Source of the DNA: UBA6059 sp964351595
Lineage (GTDB): Bacteria > Bacteroidota > Bacteroidia > Cytophagales > Cyclobacteriaceae
NCBI GenBank assembly: GCA_964351595.1
Contig: CAYGOT010000005.1
Span: 1 to 64,000 of the forward strand
DNA: 64,000 bases
Direction of reading: 5' to 3'
Below are positions 44,886 to 53,378 of the stretch, piece after piece. A program made the position numbers and the translations under genes. The notes below the pieces were generated by a model. That model was not told the DNA's origin. It was given only the letters and a program-made list of their open reading frames with translations, and ran no database searches. Numbering within the stretch: the first letter of the stretch is position 1; each line of letters begins with the position of its first letter.

Positions 44886-45320
44886 TCAGCGGTTGAAGAA
44901 TTTGACCCGCTTGTTGCTAAAGAGCGTATTGAGCACTCCGGTAAAAAGCCCCTCACCAATATCTCTGGCCCCATAGGGATTGAAGCTGTCTCTGCCAGTT
45001 GTATGCGTCAGGCCCATGTTAATAGGCGCGGTGGTAGCATACGATCGGTATAGGGTATTGCCTTCCTCGTCGATATAATAAACAAGGTCTTGCTGGACTT
45101 GAGGTTGGTGAACTGAAATGACTTGAAGATTATCAACCTTGTAGTCATTGTAAAAGAAATTGCCATGTCGGCTATTCTGGTCCAGGTTGAAAGCGACACC
45201 TCCGGTTCCATTGAGATAATAAAGGGAAGGGTTGCTAATGACCGTTGAGAAGGAAGAAGACTGAGCGAACGCACTCATTGTCGGTAGTGCAAGAAGAAAT
45301 AGAATTGCGCTTCTGATCAT
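44886..45320 (-). CDS. secreted hypothetical protein (144 aa)
   Basis: Signal peptide MIRSAILFLLALPTMSAFA and a small mature domain with many Tyr/Asn residues (SLYYLNGTGGVAFNLDQNS, FYNDYKVDNL, YYIDEEGNTLYRSYA) and a C-terminal GLFTGVLNTLFSNKRVKFFNR. No recognised domain and no Cys. It is probably periplasmic or surface-attached. Its promoter lies in the 286-bp region shared with permease 3 (divergent). Confidence 0.65.
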   Translation of the reverse strand: MIRSAILFLLALPTMSAFAQSSSFSTVISNPSLYYLNGTGGVAFNLDQNSRHGNFFYNDYKVDNLQVISVHQPQVQQDLVYYIDEEGNTLYRSYATTAPINMGLTHTTGRDSFNPYGARDIGEGLFTGVLNTLFSNKRVKFFNR

Positions 45321-45463
45321 AACCCAAGGATCTTGTAACTAATATAATCATCTTTTGTGGATGATACTGTTCTTGTTTTTTATAACTCATCATTGTCGTA
45401 TTGCTCTAAATCGATGTGTATGTACTTGTTTAATAGAACAAAACCGACCGCAGGCGAACGATC

Positions 45464-45477
45464 TGGACAATTGTCAA
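45464..45477. promoter_or_regulatory. Crp/Fnr-like dyad upstream of permease 3
   Basis: TGGACAATTGTCAA: 13 of 14 bases match the symmetric TTGAC-AATT-GTCAA. It is 46 bp upstream of the -24 element of permease 3 and 144 bp upstream of the start of the 144-residue gene on the other strand. Related dyads are at 41871-41905. Confidence 0.45.
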
Positions 45478-45522
45478 TGTGCCTTATAACTTGTAACTTA
45501 CTTTATACCAGTTACTTAAAGG

Positions 45523-45538
45523 TTGGCACTATGATTGG
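45523..45538 (+). promoter_or_regulatory. candidate sigma-54-type promoter of permease 3
   Basis: TTGGCACTATGATTGG: -24 TTGGCAC matches consensus fully; -12 is TTGG instead of TTGC; GG-N10-GG spacing. Predicted start near 45550 gives a 57-nt leader to ATG 45607. The same architecture as at 10845-10860 and 26906-26921. Confidence 0.55.
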
Positions 45539-45606
45539 GAAAGTGTAAGAGGTTAACTGCTTCAATCAAACTAAACCGATCTTAGATTTATTCAACACGA
45601 TTCGAT

Positions 45607-47997
45607 ATGCTTAAAAATCATTTCAAGGTAGCACTCAGGAATATCCGACGAGATAAGAGCTATTCCATTATCAACATTATAGGCTTGAGTACGAGCATGG
45701 CGATAGGTCTATTGATCATCCTATTTTTAATAGATCATGGTAGTGTAGATAGTCATATTCCGGAGGTAGATAAGACCTACCGGATAATGACAGATGTGCA
45801 AAATCTGGAAAAGCAGAGAAGTCGACTGCATGCCTACGCGCCATTTCAGCTTAAGGAATTGGTAAAGGGCCAGGGATATCCCATTAGTGAAGAGACTTCT
45901 GTGAAGAAGGTATCAGGTACAGTGAAGTTGGGAGAAAAAGCCATTGGGTTTAGTGGATTGTCGGTAACTCCAGAATTCCTGGGTTTTTTCAATTATGGTG
46001 GGCAAGACGCCTGGCTGTCTCAGCCCCGACAGGTAGTCCTTACCATAGAATTGGCTGAAAAGTTTTTTGAAGAAGGAAGAGATGTTGTCGGCCAGACGCT
46101 GGAAGTTTCTGGTGTTGGGCCGTGTCTGGTAACGGGCATTGTCGAAAAACTGCCAAGAACCCATATTGATTTTGAATTGCTCGTCTCTATGTCTTCATAC
46201 CCTTCACCCTCATCGAACGAGCCGTGGTTATCCGCGGATAACCGATACGTTCATTACTTCAAATTTGCCGAGCAGACATCTCTAACCGATGTAGAAACCT
46301 ACCTTGGCTCATTGAATGAGCAACTTCCTACTGAGGCGAGACTCCTCAATCACTTCAGGCTTCAAAGGGTGAGCGAAATCAACCTGGGTGACTTAGTAAA
46401 TGATGAACTTTCAACCACTGTACCCTGGTTTGTAGCAGTATTCTTTCAGGTACTGGGTTTGATCGTCATACTCTCGGCCAGCTTCAATTTTGTCGCGCTT
46501 TCGTTGGCCAGATCACTTAAGAGGGCCAAGGAAGTTGGTATTCGGAAAGTGCTAGGTAGTGCCAAGCGACAAATCATTGTGCAGTTTTTGATTGAAACTC
46601 AGCTACTTGCTTTCATCTCCTTGATTGTAGCGCTGGCTATTTTGAGTTTCTTACTACCTGCCTTCAATGACCTGAAGATACTACGTGATATCGACGGACA
46701 GATCACGATGGATTTCAGTCGTAATGTGAGTGTATATTTCGCATTTGCTCTTTTTGCCATGGCTATTGGTTTTGTAGCAGGTGCATACCCGGCATACTAT
46801 ATGTCGAGGTTCGATTCGCAAGCGGCATTGCGAGGTATGAAAGAGGGTGGTCGCAGACCTTTTTACCTTATCAGAAATAGCCTGTTACTCATTCAGTTCA
46901 CGTTTTCCATCATCTTTGTGATGACTACTCTAGTGCTGAACAAACAAGCGGATCGGTTTGTCAACACTGAATATGGTTTTAATCATCAGAAGCTCGCATT
47001 TGTTAACCTTGAAGGCTATGACCGAGAACAGCTACAGACAGAGCTTTTTCAAAGATCCGGTGTTGAATCGTTGGCACTATCATCCGCTTTACCTTCTTTG
47101 ACTGGCATTAGGAAAGTTCGGGCGATTCAGTCTGAGATGTCTACTGATCTCAATTTAGAGCTGATTTCAGCTGATGAGCGCTTTTTGGGTACCCTGGGTG
47201 TGGAAATCATTGCCGGTCGGGGATTTAATGACTTAAGTGTATCCAGTCGGGAAAACGGTCTGATAATCAATGGGATTACTCTTAAGGAATTGGGATACAG
47301 TGGGCCTGAGGAAGCGATTGGTGAGCGTATAAAAGTCAAACTTAATTCTGGCACTGAGGAGGCAGCTGAAATGAGGATTATTGGTGTATGCCAGGACTTC
47401 CGACATAATTTTGCAATGACCGATATCAAAGGACTGATAATTTCCTACAGTCCTGATGACTGGGAATATGCCGTGATCAATCTGGGCAATGGAAATCGCA
47501 CCAATGCAGAGGAACAAATAGCCGGCGTTTTGGCTAATGTGAATCCGAATATCCCCGTTGATATACAGTGGTTTGATCTTACGCTCTCAGATGCATATGA
47601 TGAGTTTTATGATATAGCACACATCTTCAGTCTGGTTTCTCTTTTGGCTATCGTAATTGCCAATTTAGGTCAGTATGGGGCAGTTGTGCAGGTTATTAAC
47701 AATCGCGTTAAAGAGATTGGAATCCGCAAGGTGTTAGGATCATCTTATCTTGGGCTTATGCTGCTTTTGTCTAGAAATTTCATCTTGATAATGCTCGTAT
47801 CCCTCATTATTGGTGGAGCCGTAGGGATATGGATGAACGAGCTATGGCTGTCTGAAATTGGGCAGGCAGTAGCAATCAATACGAGCCTGGTCAGCTTATC
47901 AATTATCATTACGATAGTCACCGCCCTGCTCACGATAGGTTGGAATGTTTATAAAGCAGCAACGCTCAATCCAGTAGACTCTATACGATCAGACTGA
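45607..47997 (+). CDS. orphan FtsX/MacB-type ABC transporter permease (3)
   Basis: A 796-residue member of the same paralogous family as the genes at 10886 and 26946: TM1 about 21-42, four-helix core after KRAKEVGIRKVLGSAKRQ (about 303-320), and C-terminal four-helix core after VKEIGIRKVLGSS (about 703-715), with two periplasmic MacB_PCD-type domains. The N-terminal MLKNHFKVALRNIRRDKS signature of these orphan permeases is intact. No ATPase gene is near. It is the only one of the three with an AATT-centred dyad upstream of its -24/-12 element. Confidence 0.92.
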   Translation: MLKNHFKVALRNIRRDKSYSIINIIGLSTSMAIGLLIILFLIDHGSVDSHIPEVDKTYRIMTDVQNLEKQRSRLHAYAPFQLKELVKGQGYPISEETSVKKVSGTVKLGEKAIGFSGLSVTPEFLGFFNYGGQDAWLSQPRQVVLTIELAEKFFEEGRDVVGQTLEVSGVGPCLVTGIVEKLPRTHIDFELLVSMSSYPSPSSNEPWLSADNRYVHYFKFAEQTSLTDVETYLGSLNEQLPTEARLLNHFRLQRVSEINLGDLVNDELSTTVPWFVAVFFQVLGLIVILSASFNFVALSLARSLKRAKEVGIRKVLGSAKRQIIVQFLIETQLLAFISLIVALAILSFLLPAFNDLKILRDIDGQITMDFSRNVSVYFAFALFAMAIGFVAGAYPAYYMSRFDSQAALRGMKEGGRRPFYLIRNSLLLIQFTFSIIFVMTTLVLNKQADRFVNTEYGFNHQKLAFVNLEGYDREQLQTELFQRSGVESLALSSALPSLTGIRKVRAIQSEMSTDLNLELISADERFLGTLGVEIIAGRGFNDLSVSSRENGLIINGITLKELGYSGPEEAIGERIKVKLNSGTEEAAEMRIIGVCQDFRHNFAMTDIKGLIISYSPDDWEYAVINLGNGNRTNAEEQIAGVLANVNPNIPVDIQWFDLTLSDAYDEFYDIAHIFSLVSLLAIVIANLGQYGAVVQVINNRVKEIGIRKVLGSSYLGLMLLLSRNFILIMLVSLIIGGAVGIWMNELWLSEIGQAVAINTSLVSLSIIITIVTALLTIGWNVYKAATLNPVDSIRSD

Positions 47998-48014
47998 TTT
48001 ATAAAAGACTGAAC

Positions 48015-48052
48015 AAAAAAAGGCCATTGAGAGCGTTCTCAATGGCCTTTTT
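48015..48052. terminator. bidirectional rho-independent terminator
   Basis: A 12-bp perfect stem AGGCCATTGAGA (48021-48032) / TCTCAATGGCCT (48037-48048), GCGT loop, flanked by AAAAAA and TTTTT. Serves permease 3 and the convergent 158-residue gene. Confidence 0.88.
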
Positions 48053-48072
48053 ATAATGTGCTGTACGGACTT

Positions 48073-48549
48073 CTAGTCGATTCGTACGAGATAAACCCGC
48101 GCATCATCATCCTTTCTGTGACGTGAGTCTTTGTCGTAGGCAACCAGGATACCGTCTTCCATGAGCCAGATCGTATCATCAGCATCATCCCAATGGTCTG
48201 TATCACCTATTTCCAATTCGCCACGTGAATTGATTTGCCAGTCAGTATATTCTACCTCTTCCTCACCAAACACTTCAGTGAAAACCCGAACTTCATTGTT
48301 TTTGAGAAATTCGAATCGAATATCGATTTCGTCTAAGATGCCATCAACCAGGCCTGATACACCTCTGATCACCGCTCTGGCGATCGCATTGTCTTCATCT
48401 TCTATTTCCCGCTTCCAGTTGTCTTCGTCAATCTCGATTTTAAGCATCCATACGCCATCGAGATCCTTTTCTTTAACTTTTGACTGTGCGTGGACGCTAG
48501 CACCTACCAGGAGGGTGAGCATCAATAGGGTAGTTGTGATCTTTTTCAT
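48073..48549 (-). CDS. secreted lipocalin-like hypothetical protein (158 aa)
   Basis: ATG 48549 (MKKITTTLLMLTLLVGASVHAQ) gives a signal peptide; a longer frame to 48579 is unlikely. The mature domain (about 137 residues, very acidic) begins GVWMLKIEID and ends YLVRID, with strand pattern VRVFTEVFGEEEVEYTDWQINSRGELEIGDTD, which resembles a small lipocalin-like or DUF-type beta-barrel with one acidic helix (EDEDNAIARAVIRGVSGLVDGILDE). Many acidic residues could bind divalent cations. I have no firm family. Confidence 0.6.
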   Translation of the reverse strand: MKKITTTLLMLTLLVGASVHAQSKVKEKDLDGVWMLKIEIDEDNWKREIEDEDNAIARAVIRGVSGLVDGILDEIDIRFEFLKNNEVRVFTEVFGEEEVEYTDWQINSRGELEIGDTDHWDDADDTIWLMEDGILVAYDKDSRHRKDDDARVYLVRID

Positions 48550-48718
48550 GTTGATTATTTTGAGTTGTTTGTATTGCAAGGTACTAATTATAAGTACATA
48601 CTGAAAAATTATACAAAAGGTTACAGGACGTCTACTATATTCACGGCATCCGAATTAGCGGAAAGCTTAATATCTAATGGAGGATTTGTTAATTTTGCAA
48701 TCCAATTAAGAAAGAAGA

Positions 48719-50050
48719 ATGTTTGATAATTTAAGTTATAAGCTGGATCAGGCCTTTAAGAACCTCAAGGGTCAGGGAAGGATTACAGAAATCAACGTAG
48801 CAACTACCGTCAAGGAGATTAGAAGAGCTCTGATTGACGCGGATGTTAACTTCAAGGTAGCTAAGGAAGTCACAGACTCGATCAAGGAAAAAGCCCTGGG
48901 ACGAGACGTATTGATCTCCGTATCTCCGGGTCAGTTGCTGACCAAGATTACCTCTGAGGAGTTGGGAATGCTCATGGGGGGCACTCAGGCAGAGATTGAT
49001 CTTACCGGTAGCCCAAATACTATTTTGATCTCGGGACTTCAAGGATCGGGTAAGACCACCTTTTCTGGTAAGCTGGCTAGCTATCTCAAAAAGAAAGGAC
49101 GGACAGTATTGCTGGTGGCTTGTGATATTTACAGACCTGCAGCCATCGACCAGCTCAAAGTACTGGGAGAGCAGATAGGAGTGGAGGTCTATGCTGAGCC
49201 TGAGAATAAGAACGCTATCGAGATAGCGAACAATGCGCTCAAGCATGCCAGAGCAACCGGAAAGAGTTCGGTGATCATAGATACGGCTGGTCGTCTGGCA
49301 GTAGATGAAGAAATGATGCAGGAGATCGAAGGTCTGAAGAAGGCTATCGATCCGGCAGAGACTTTGTTTGTGGTCGATTCCATGACAGGTCAGGACGCGG
49401 TTAATACTGCCAAGACTTTCAATGAGCGATTAGACTTTGATGGTGTCGTCCTAACCAAGCTTGATGGCGATACACGAGGTGGTGCTGCCCTTTCTATTAG
49501 GACAGTAGTCAGCAAGCCCATCAAGTTCATCAGTACTGGTGAGAAGATGGAGGCGATTGATGTGTTCCACCCAGACAGGATGGCTAATCGAATCCTCGGT
49601 ATGGGCGATGTGGTCTCTTTGGTAGAGAAAGCACAACAATCTTTCGATCAGGAGGAAGCTCAGCGTCTTCAGAAGAAGATGCGCAAAAATCAGTTCGGAT
49701 TTGATGACTTCTTATCTCAGCTGGAGCAGATCAAAAAGATGGGTAATATCAAAGATCTCATGGGAATGATACCCGGAGTTGGTAAAGCCATCAAAGACAT
49801 TGATATAGATGATGATAGCTTCAAGCCTATCGAGGCGATCATCAAGTCAATGACGGTAGAAGAACGAACTAATCCAGACGTTATCAATGGCTCACGCAGA
49901 GCCCGTATCGCGAAAGGCAGTGGCACATCTGTACAGCAGGTCAATCAGCTGCTTAAGCAGTTCAACGAAATGCGCAAGATGATGAAGATGATGAACAAGA
50001 TGGGAGGCTCTAAACGTATGCTCTCAGGAATGAATCTTCCTGGAAGATAG
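48719..50050 (+). CDS. ffh: signal recognition particle protein Ffh
   Basis: A 443-residue GTPase: NG domain with GLQGSGKTT (P-loop, about 105-113), DTAGRLA and TKLDGDTRGGA, then the Met-rich M domain (about 300-443) that binds 4.5S RNA and signal sequences (MRKMMKMMNKMGG near the C-terminus). Targets membrane and secreted proteins with FtsY. Length and motif order are normal. A 30-bp perfect palindromic terminator follows. Confidence 0.97.
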   Translation: MFDNLSYKLDQAFKNLKGQGRITEINVATTVKEIRRALIDADVNFKVAKEVTDSIKEKALGRDVLISVSPGQLLTKITSEELGMLMGGTQAEIDLTGSPNTILISGLQGSGKTTFSGKLASYLKKKGRTVLLVACDIYRPAAIDQLKVLGEQIGVEVYAEPENKNAIEIANNALKHARATGKSSVIIDTAGRLAVDEEMMQEIEGLKKAIDPAETLFVVDSMTGQDAVNTAKTFNERLDFDGVVLTKLDGDTRGGAALSIRTVVSKPIKFISTGEKMEAIDVFHPDRMANRILGMGDVVSLVEKAQQSFDQEEAQRLQKKMRKNQFGFDDFLSQLEQIKKMGNIKDLMGMIPGVGKAIKDIDIDDDSFKPIEAIIKSMTVEERTNPDVINGSRRARIAKGSGTSVQQVNQLLKQFNEMRKMMKMMNKMGGSKRMLSGMNLPGR

Positions 50051-50070
50051 TAGAGTATGTCAAATGAAAA

Positions 50071-50107
50071 AGGGCCTCAAGTCAGCTGACTTGAGGCCCT
50101 TCTTTTT
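50071..50107. terminator. bidirectional terminator, perfect 30-bp palindrome
   Basis: Positions 50071-50100 are fully palindromic (centre CAGCTG); the stem of 13 bp or more is followed by TCTTTTTT and preceded by GAAAA. It ends ffh (plus) and faces the end of pdhB (50123, minus). Confidence 0.88.
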
Positions 50108-50122
50108 TAATTCTATATGATA

Positions 50123-51100
50123 CTAGATGTACAAAACCTCTTTCATCGCCTTTACGGTTCGCTCCACATTAGGTAGCACAAACTCGATTAATGTAGGGGC
50201 ATAGGGAAGGGGTAAATCCATGTTGTTGATCCGTAGTACCGGCGCATCCAGATGGTCAAATGCATTTCTTTGTACGATGTGACTGATATCCGTTGCAATG
50301 GATGAGAGTGGCCATGCCTCCTCTACGATTACCAGTCTATTCGTCTTCTTTACTGATTCTATGATCGTCTTATAATCAATAGGCCTTACAGACATCAAGT
50401 CAATCAGTTCAACGCTATGACCTTCTTTGGCCAACTCATCAGCAGCAGCGGTAGCCACTTTCATCATTTTTCCAAATGACACGAGGGTTACGCTCGAGCC
50501 TTCTCTGACTATTTTGGCCTGGCCGATGGGTGTGATATATTCCCCTTCGGGTACTTCTCCTTTGTCTCCATACATCAGCTCCGACTCCATGAAGATCACA
50601 GGGTCGTTATCACGAATGGATGACTTAAGTAGTCCTTTGGCATCAGCAGGATTGCTAGGCACTACTACTTTCAAGCCAGGAGTGTTGGCATACCAGTTTT
50701 CAAAGTTTTGGGAGTGCTGAGAGCTCAATTGACCGGCATTTCCGGTAGGGCCTCTAAATACGATCGGCACGCCTACCTGACCACCGGACATGGACATCAT
50801 CTTCGCAGCACCGTTGATGATCTGATCAATGGCTACCAGCGAAAAGTTGAAGGTCATAAACTCGATGATTGGACGTAGGCCATTCATCGCAGCACCAATG
50901 CCAATACCAGTAAAGCCAAGCTCTGTAATGGGAGTATCGATCACACGCTTAGCACCAAATTCGTCAAGCATACCTTGGCTCACTTTGTATGCGCCATTGT
51001 ACTCGGCCACCTCTTCTCCCATGAGCATGATGTTCTCATCCCTGCGCATCTCTTCACTCATGGCTTCCCTCAGTGCTTCTCTAAATTGAATTTCTCTCAT
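50123..51100 (-). CDS. pdhB: pyruvate dehydrogenase E1 component subunit beta
   Basis: A 325-residue transketolase-type subunit of the 2-oxoacid dehydrogenase E1: N-terminal REAMSEEMRRDENIMLMGEEVAEYNGAYKVS, MNGLRPIIEFMTFNF, SQHSQNFENWYANTPGLKVVVPS, and the C-terminal VEEAWPLSSIATDI. The alpha subunit and E2/E3 genes are not in the neighbourhood. The complex produces acetyl-CoA from pyruvate. Branched-chain E1 beta is an alternative but the sequence looks like the pyruvate-type. Confidence 0.93.
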   Translation of the reverse strand: MREIQFREALREAMSEEMRRDENIMLMGEEVAEYNGAYKVSQGMLDEFGAKRVIDTPITELGFTGIGIGAAMNGLRPIIEFMTFNFSLVAIDQIINGAAKMMSMSGGQVGVPIVFRGPTGNAGQLSSQHSQNFENWYANTPGLKVVVPSNPADAKGLLKSSIRDNDPVIFMESELMYGDKGEVPEGEYITPIGQAKIVREGSSVTLVSFGKMMKVATAAADELAKEGHSVELIDLMSVRPIDYKTIIESVKKTNRLVIVEEAWPLSSIATDISHIVQRNAFDHLDAPVLRINNMDLPLPYAPTLIEFVLPNVERTVKAMKEVLYI

Positions 51101-51184
51101 AGTAGTGGCGTTGCTTGATAGATTTTGCGAGCGCTAAAATAAGGCATTGGCCTCCAATTTCCAACCAGCCAATGAGGCATAAAA

Positions 51185-51210
51185 AAAGCCCCAACCATCG
51201 TTGGGGCTTT
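51185..51210. terminator. rho-independent terminator
   Basis: AAAGCCCCAA (51185-51194) / TTGGGGCTTT (51201-51210), 6-nt loop, with an A run before it (51181-51187). On the minus strand it follows the 595-residue lipoprotein gene that ends at 51231. Confidence 0.8.
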
Positions 51211-51230
51211 ATATTTTCATACGTGCCAGA

Positions 51231-53018
51231 TCATTTTAGAGCACTGCTCAAAGCACCGGCAAATCTTGAGAATTCAAGGTCATTAAGTGCCATTTCCTTC
51301 AATGAAGGGTCTACACTTATTGCATTCTTAAGATTAGATAACACTCCGCTTTCATTATTCTTTCTTGCCGCAACGATAGCTTTGCCATAATGAGCAATAG
51401 CATAGTCGCTCTGTGCATCGATCACATCGTCAAATCCATTGTCAGCAGAGTCAAATTCTTTCTTTAATAAGTAAGCCAAAGCTCTATCGAATGATACATC
51501 TATATCATCCTGATCGGCTGAAGAAAGTGACGCGACAGCATTGTCATACTGACCATTCTTGATTTCGATAGCACCCTTTGCACCGTTGATAATGCTTTTT
51601 ACTTCGCCAGAACCGCCAGCTTTCTCACCTTCAAGCAATGAGCTGTAAGCCTGAGCATAATCACCCTGCATTGCCTGAGCTGACGCCATGTTAGCCCATA
51701 CTTCTGGAGCCTTCATTTTGTTGGCGGCAATTTCGATTTGTGTTAGCGCATCCTCGATGTATCTGTTTTGTTCAGCACCAGAGGCCTGCTTAGCCATAGC
51801 AAGGTAAACTGCGCCTAAGTTGTTGTGTGCTTGCCACATGCCACCTTTTTTGGTAGCCGCTTTGAAGATGGCTTCTTTTTCTTTCAATGAAGGTGTCAGT
51901 GAAGCAGAGAACATCAGCTCTATGAATGACAATGTATCAGCACTTACCTGACCATCAACAATTTGCTTTGAAAGCACAGCGATCTCCGCGTTGCTCTTCT
52001 TCTCCTTGACAGTTAGTATTTCTGTTTTGGCTACACGCAATGGAGGATAAACATCATTTAATAGAATCTTGTAAAAATCAAGGTTCTGCAATGACTCTTC
52101 CTTCTCTTCGAAGCTTCCTGTACCGTTTACAATTCTTGTTACCTGAGACTTCTGATCGTTAGTAAGGCCATCAAATGTTTTCAAAGCTTCTTTTAAGCTA
52201 TTCCAGTCTTTTACTACCGGCTTTAGTACGAAGTTGATTGAGTCAGCGACACCTTTATAGTCATACTTTCTCATCAATTGACGATAGAATTTTTCGATTA
52301 CAGAAGCTCTGTCCTCTGCTAAATCGGCGTTAGCTCTGTCAGAACCTTCAGGTGAGTGAGCACCTGTAATAGTTACAGTACGCGTTACGTTTTTCTCAGC
52401 AATGAATGCTGCAAACTTGTCTCCACGCTCAGAGGTTTTCTCAGAATTTCTCAAGTATGACCTGCCTTGCTCGAAGAAGAAATCGACTCTTGTTGGGATC
52501 AACTCCTCCTGATCGTTGTATCCGTGATCAGCATAGGCTACCGGAAAAACGTCCTTTACCAACTTCGATGTAAGGATAAGACCTTCACCACCTGAAACAG
52601 GCATTTTTTCCGAGCTTTTAGACTTTCCATTTTTAGGGTTAGAGGCTACTCCTTGTACGACAAGATTTCCGGGGCTCATGCCTTCCATATAATCGAAAGT
52701 AAAGTCTTGTGAAAGCTTGCTAGTAGCTGAACTACTTTGAGGAAACTGATCCGCATTGAATTCGACAGATCCAACACTTACTTCCTGATCGCCATACTGA
52801 TAGAAGGTATTGATTGTATAGACTTTTCCTTTAGGAAGCATCTTAGCAGGAAGTACGGCCGACATTTCGAATGCTACCCTATCACCGTGTACTTCGAGTG
52901 GACTTGGTGCGACTTCAAGCTGCTGCTGCTTTGCAAGATTAATCATCTTTTGTAGCGTACATGAGCTCATCAGCAATGAACCGGCTACAATCGCGACTAT
53001 GAAATTTAAACTCCTCAT
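51231..53018 (-). CDS. OmpA-like and TPR-containing lipoprotein
   Basis: A 595-residue envelope lipoprotein: lipobox SLLMSSC (Cys 20), a beta-rich N-domain (about 30-180), an OmpA-like C-ring segment (about 180-245: VDFFFEQGRSYLRNSEKTSERGD and VTITGAHSPEGSDRANADLAEDRA), then a helical TPR region (about 360-595: ALTQIEIAANKMK, GDYAQAYSSLLEGEKAGG, GQYDNAVASLSSAD). The OmpA core has the strand-helix-strand pattern with SPEG, which may contact peptidoglycan. Bacteroidota have such proteins linked to outer-membrane and T9SS structures, but the role here is not known. Confidence 0.75.
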   Translation of the reverse strand: MRSLNFIVAIVAGSLLMSSCTLQKMINLAKQQQLEVAPSPLEVHGDRVAFEMSAVLPAKMLPKGKVYTINTFYQYGDQEVSVGSVEFNADQFPQSSSATSKLSQDFTFDYMEGMSPGNLVVQGVASNPKNGKSKSSEKMPVSGGEGLILTSKLVKDVFPVAYADHGYNDQEELIPTRVDFFFEQGRSYLRNSEKTSERGDKFAAFIAEKNVTRTVTITGAHSPEGSDRANADLAEDRASVIEKFYRQLMRKYDYKGVADSINFVLKPVVKDWNSLKEALKTFDGLTNDQKSQVTRIVNGTGSFEEKEESLQNLDFYKILLNDVYPPLRVAKTEILTVKEKKSNAEIAVLSKQIVDGQVSADTLSFIELMFSASLTPSLKEKEAIFKAATKKGGMWQAHNNLGAVYLAMAKQASGAEQNRYIEDALTQIEIAANKMKAPEVWANMASAQAMQGDYAQAYSSLLEGEKAGGSGEVKSIINGAKGAIEIKNGQYDNAVASLSSADQDDIDVSFDRALAYLLKKEFDSADNGFDDVIDAQSDYAIAHYGKAIVAARKNNESGVLSNLKNAISVDPSLKEMALNDLEFSRFAGALSSALK

Positions 53019-53159
53019 CTGATTGATTCTTAAGTTATTAGGTTATAAATGATTCTATAGAAAATAATACCTATTTAAAGTGCAATATTACGATAAAAAT
53101 TCGTGAACATGGATTAAAGAATAAACAAAATCCAGCTTTATTGGTTAGTTTTGCGCATT

Positions 53160-53378
53160 ATGGAGGTGATTCAAAAATACTTCGAGAAGCAATTTTTTGG
53201 TGTGTGTACGAGGCTTGGCGAGAAGATGAAAATCCCAACGTCGAGTATAAGATTGTTTTTTATTTACGCCTCGTTCCTGACTTTTGGTTCTCCTATTATT
53301 ATCTATTTGGGCCTTGCCTTTATAATGGAGTTTAGGAAGCATCTGCGCAGGAGAAATAACTCACTCTGGTATTACTAG
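53160..53378 (+). CDS. PspC-domain protein (72 aa)
   Basis: A 72-residue membrane protein with start ATG 53160 (MEVIQKYFEKQFFGVCTRLG; an in-frame TTG lies 9 bases upstream). PspC pattern: GVCTRLGEKMKIPTSSIRLFFIYASFLT, GSPIIIYLGLAFIM, ending with RRNNSLWYY. It senses envelope stress in other bacteria. Its 3' end overlaps the end of the convergent glycosyltransferase gene by 18 bp (53361-53378). It is the second PspC gene in the window. Confidence 0.85.
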   Translation: MEVIQKYFEKQFFGVCTRLGEKMKIPTSSIRLFFIYASFLTFGSPIIIYLGLAFIMEFRKHLRRRNNSLWYY

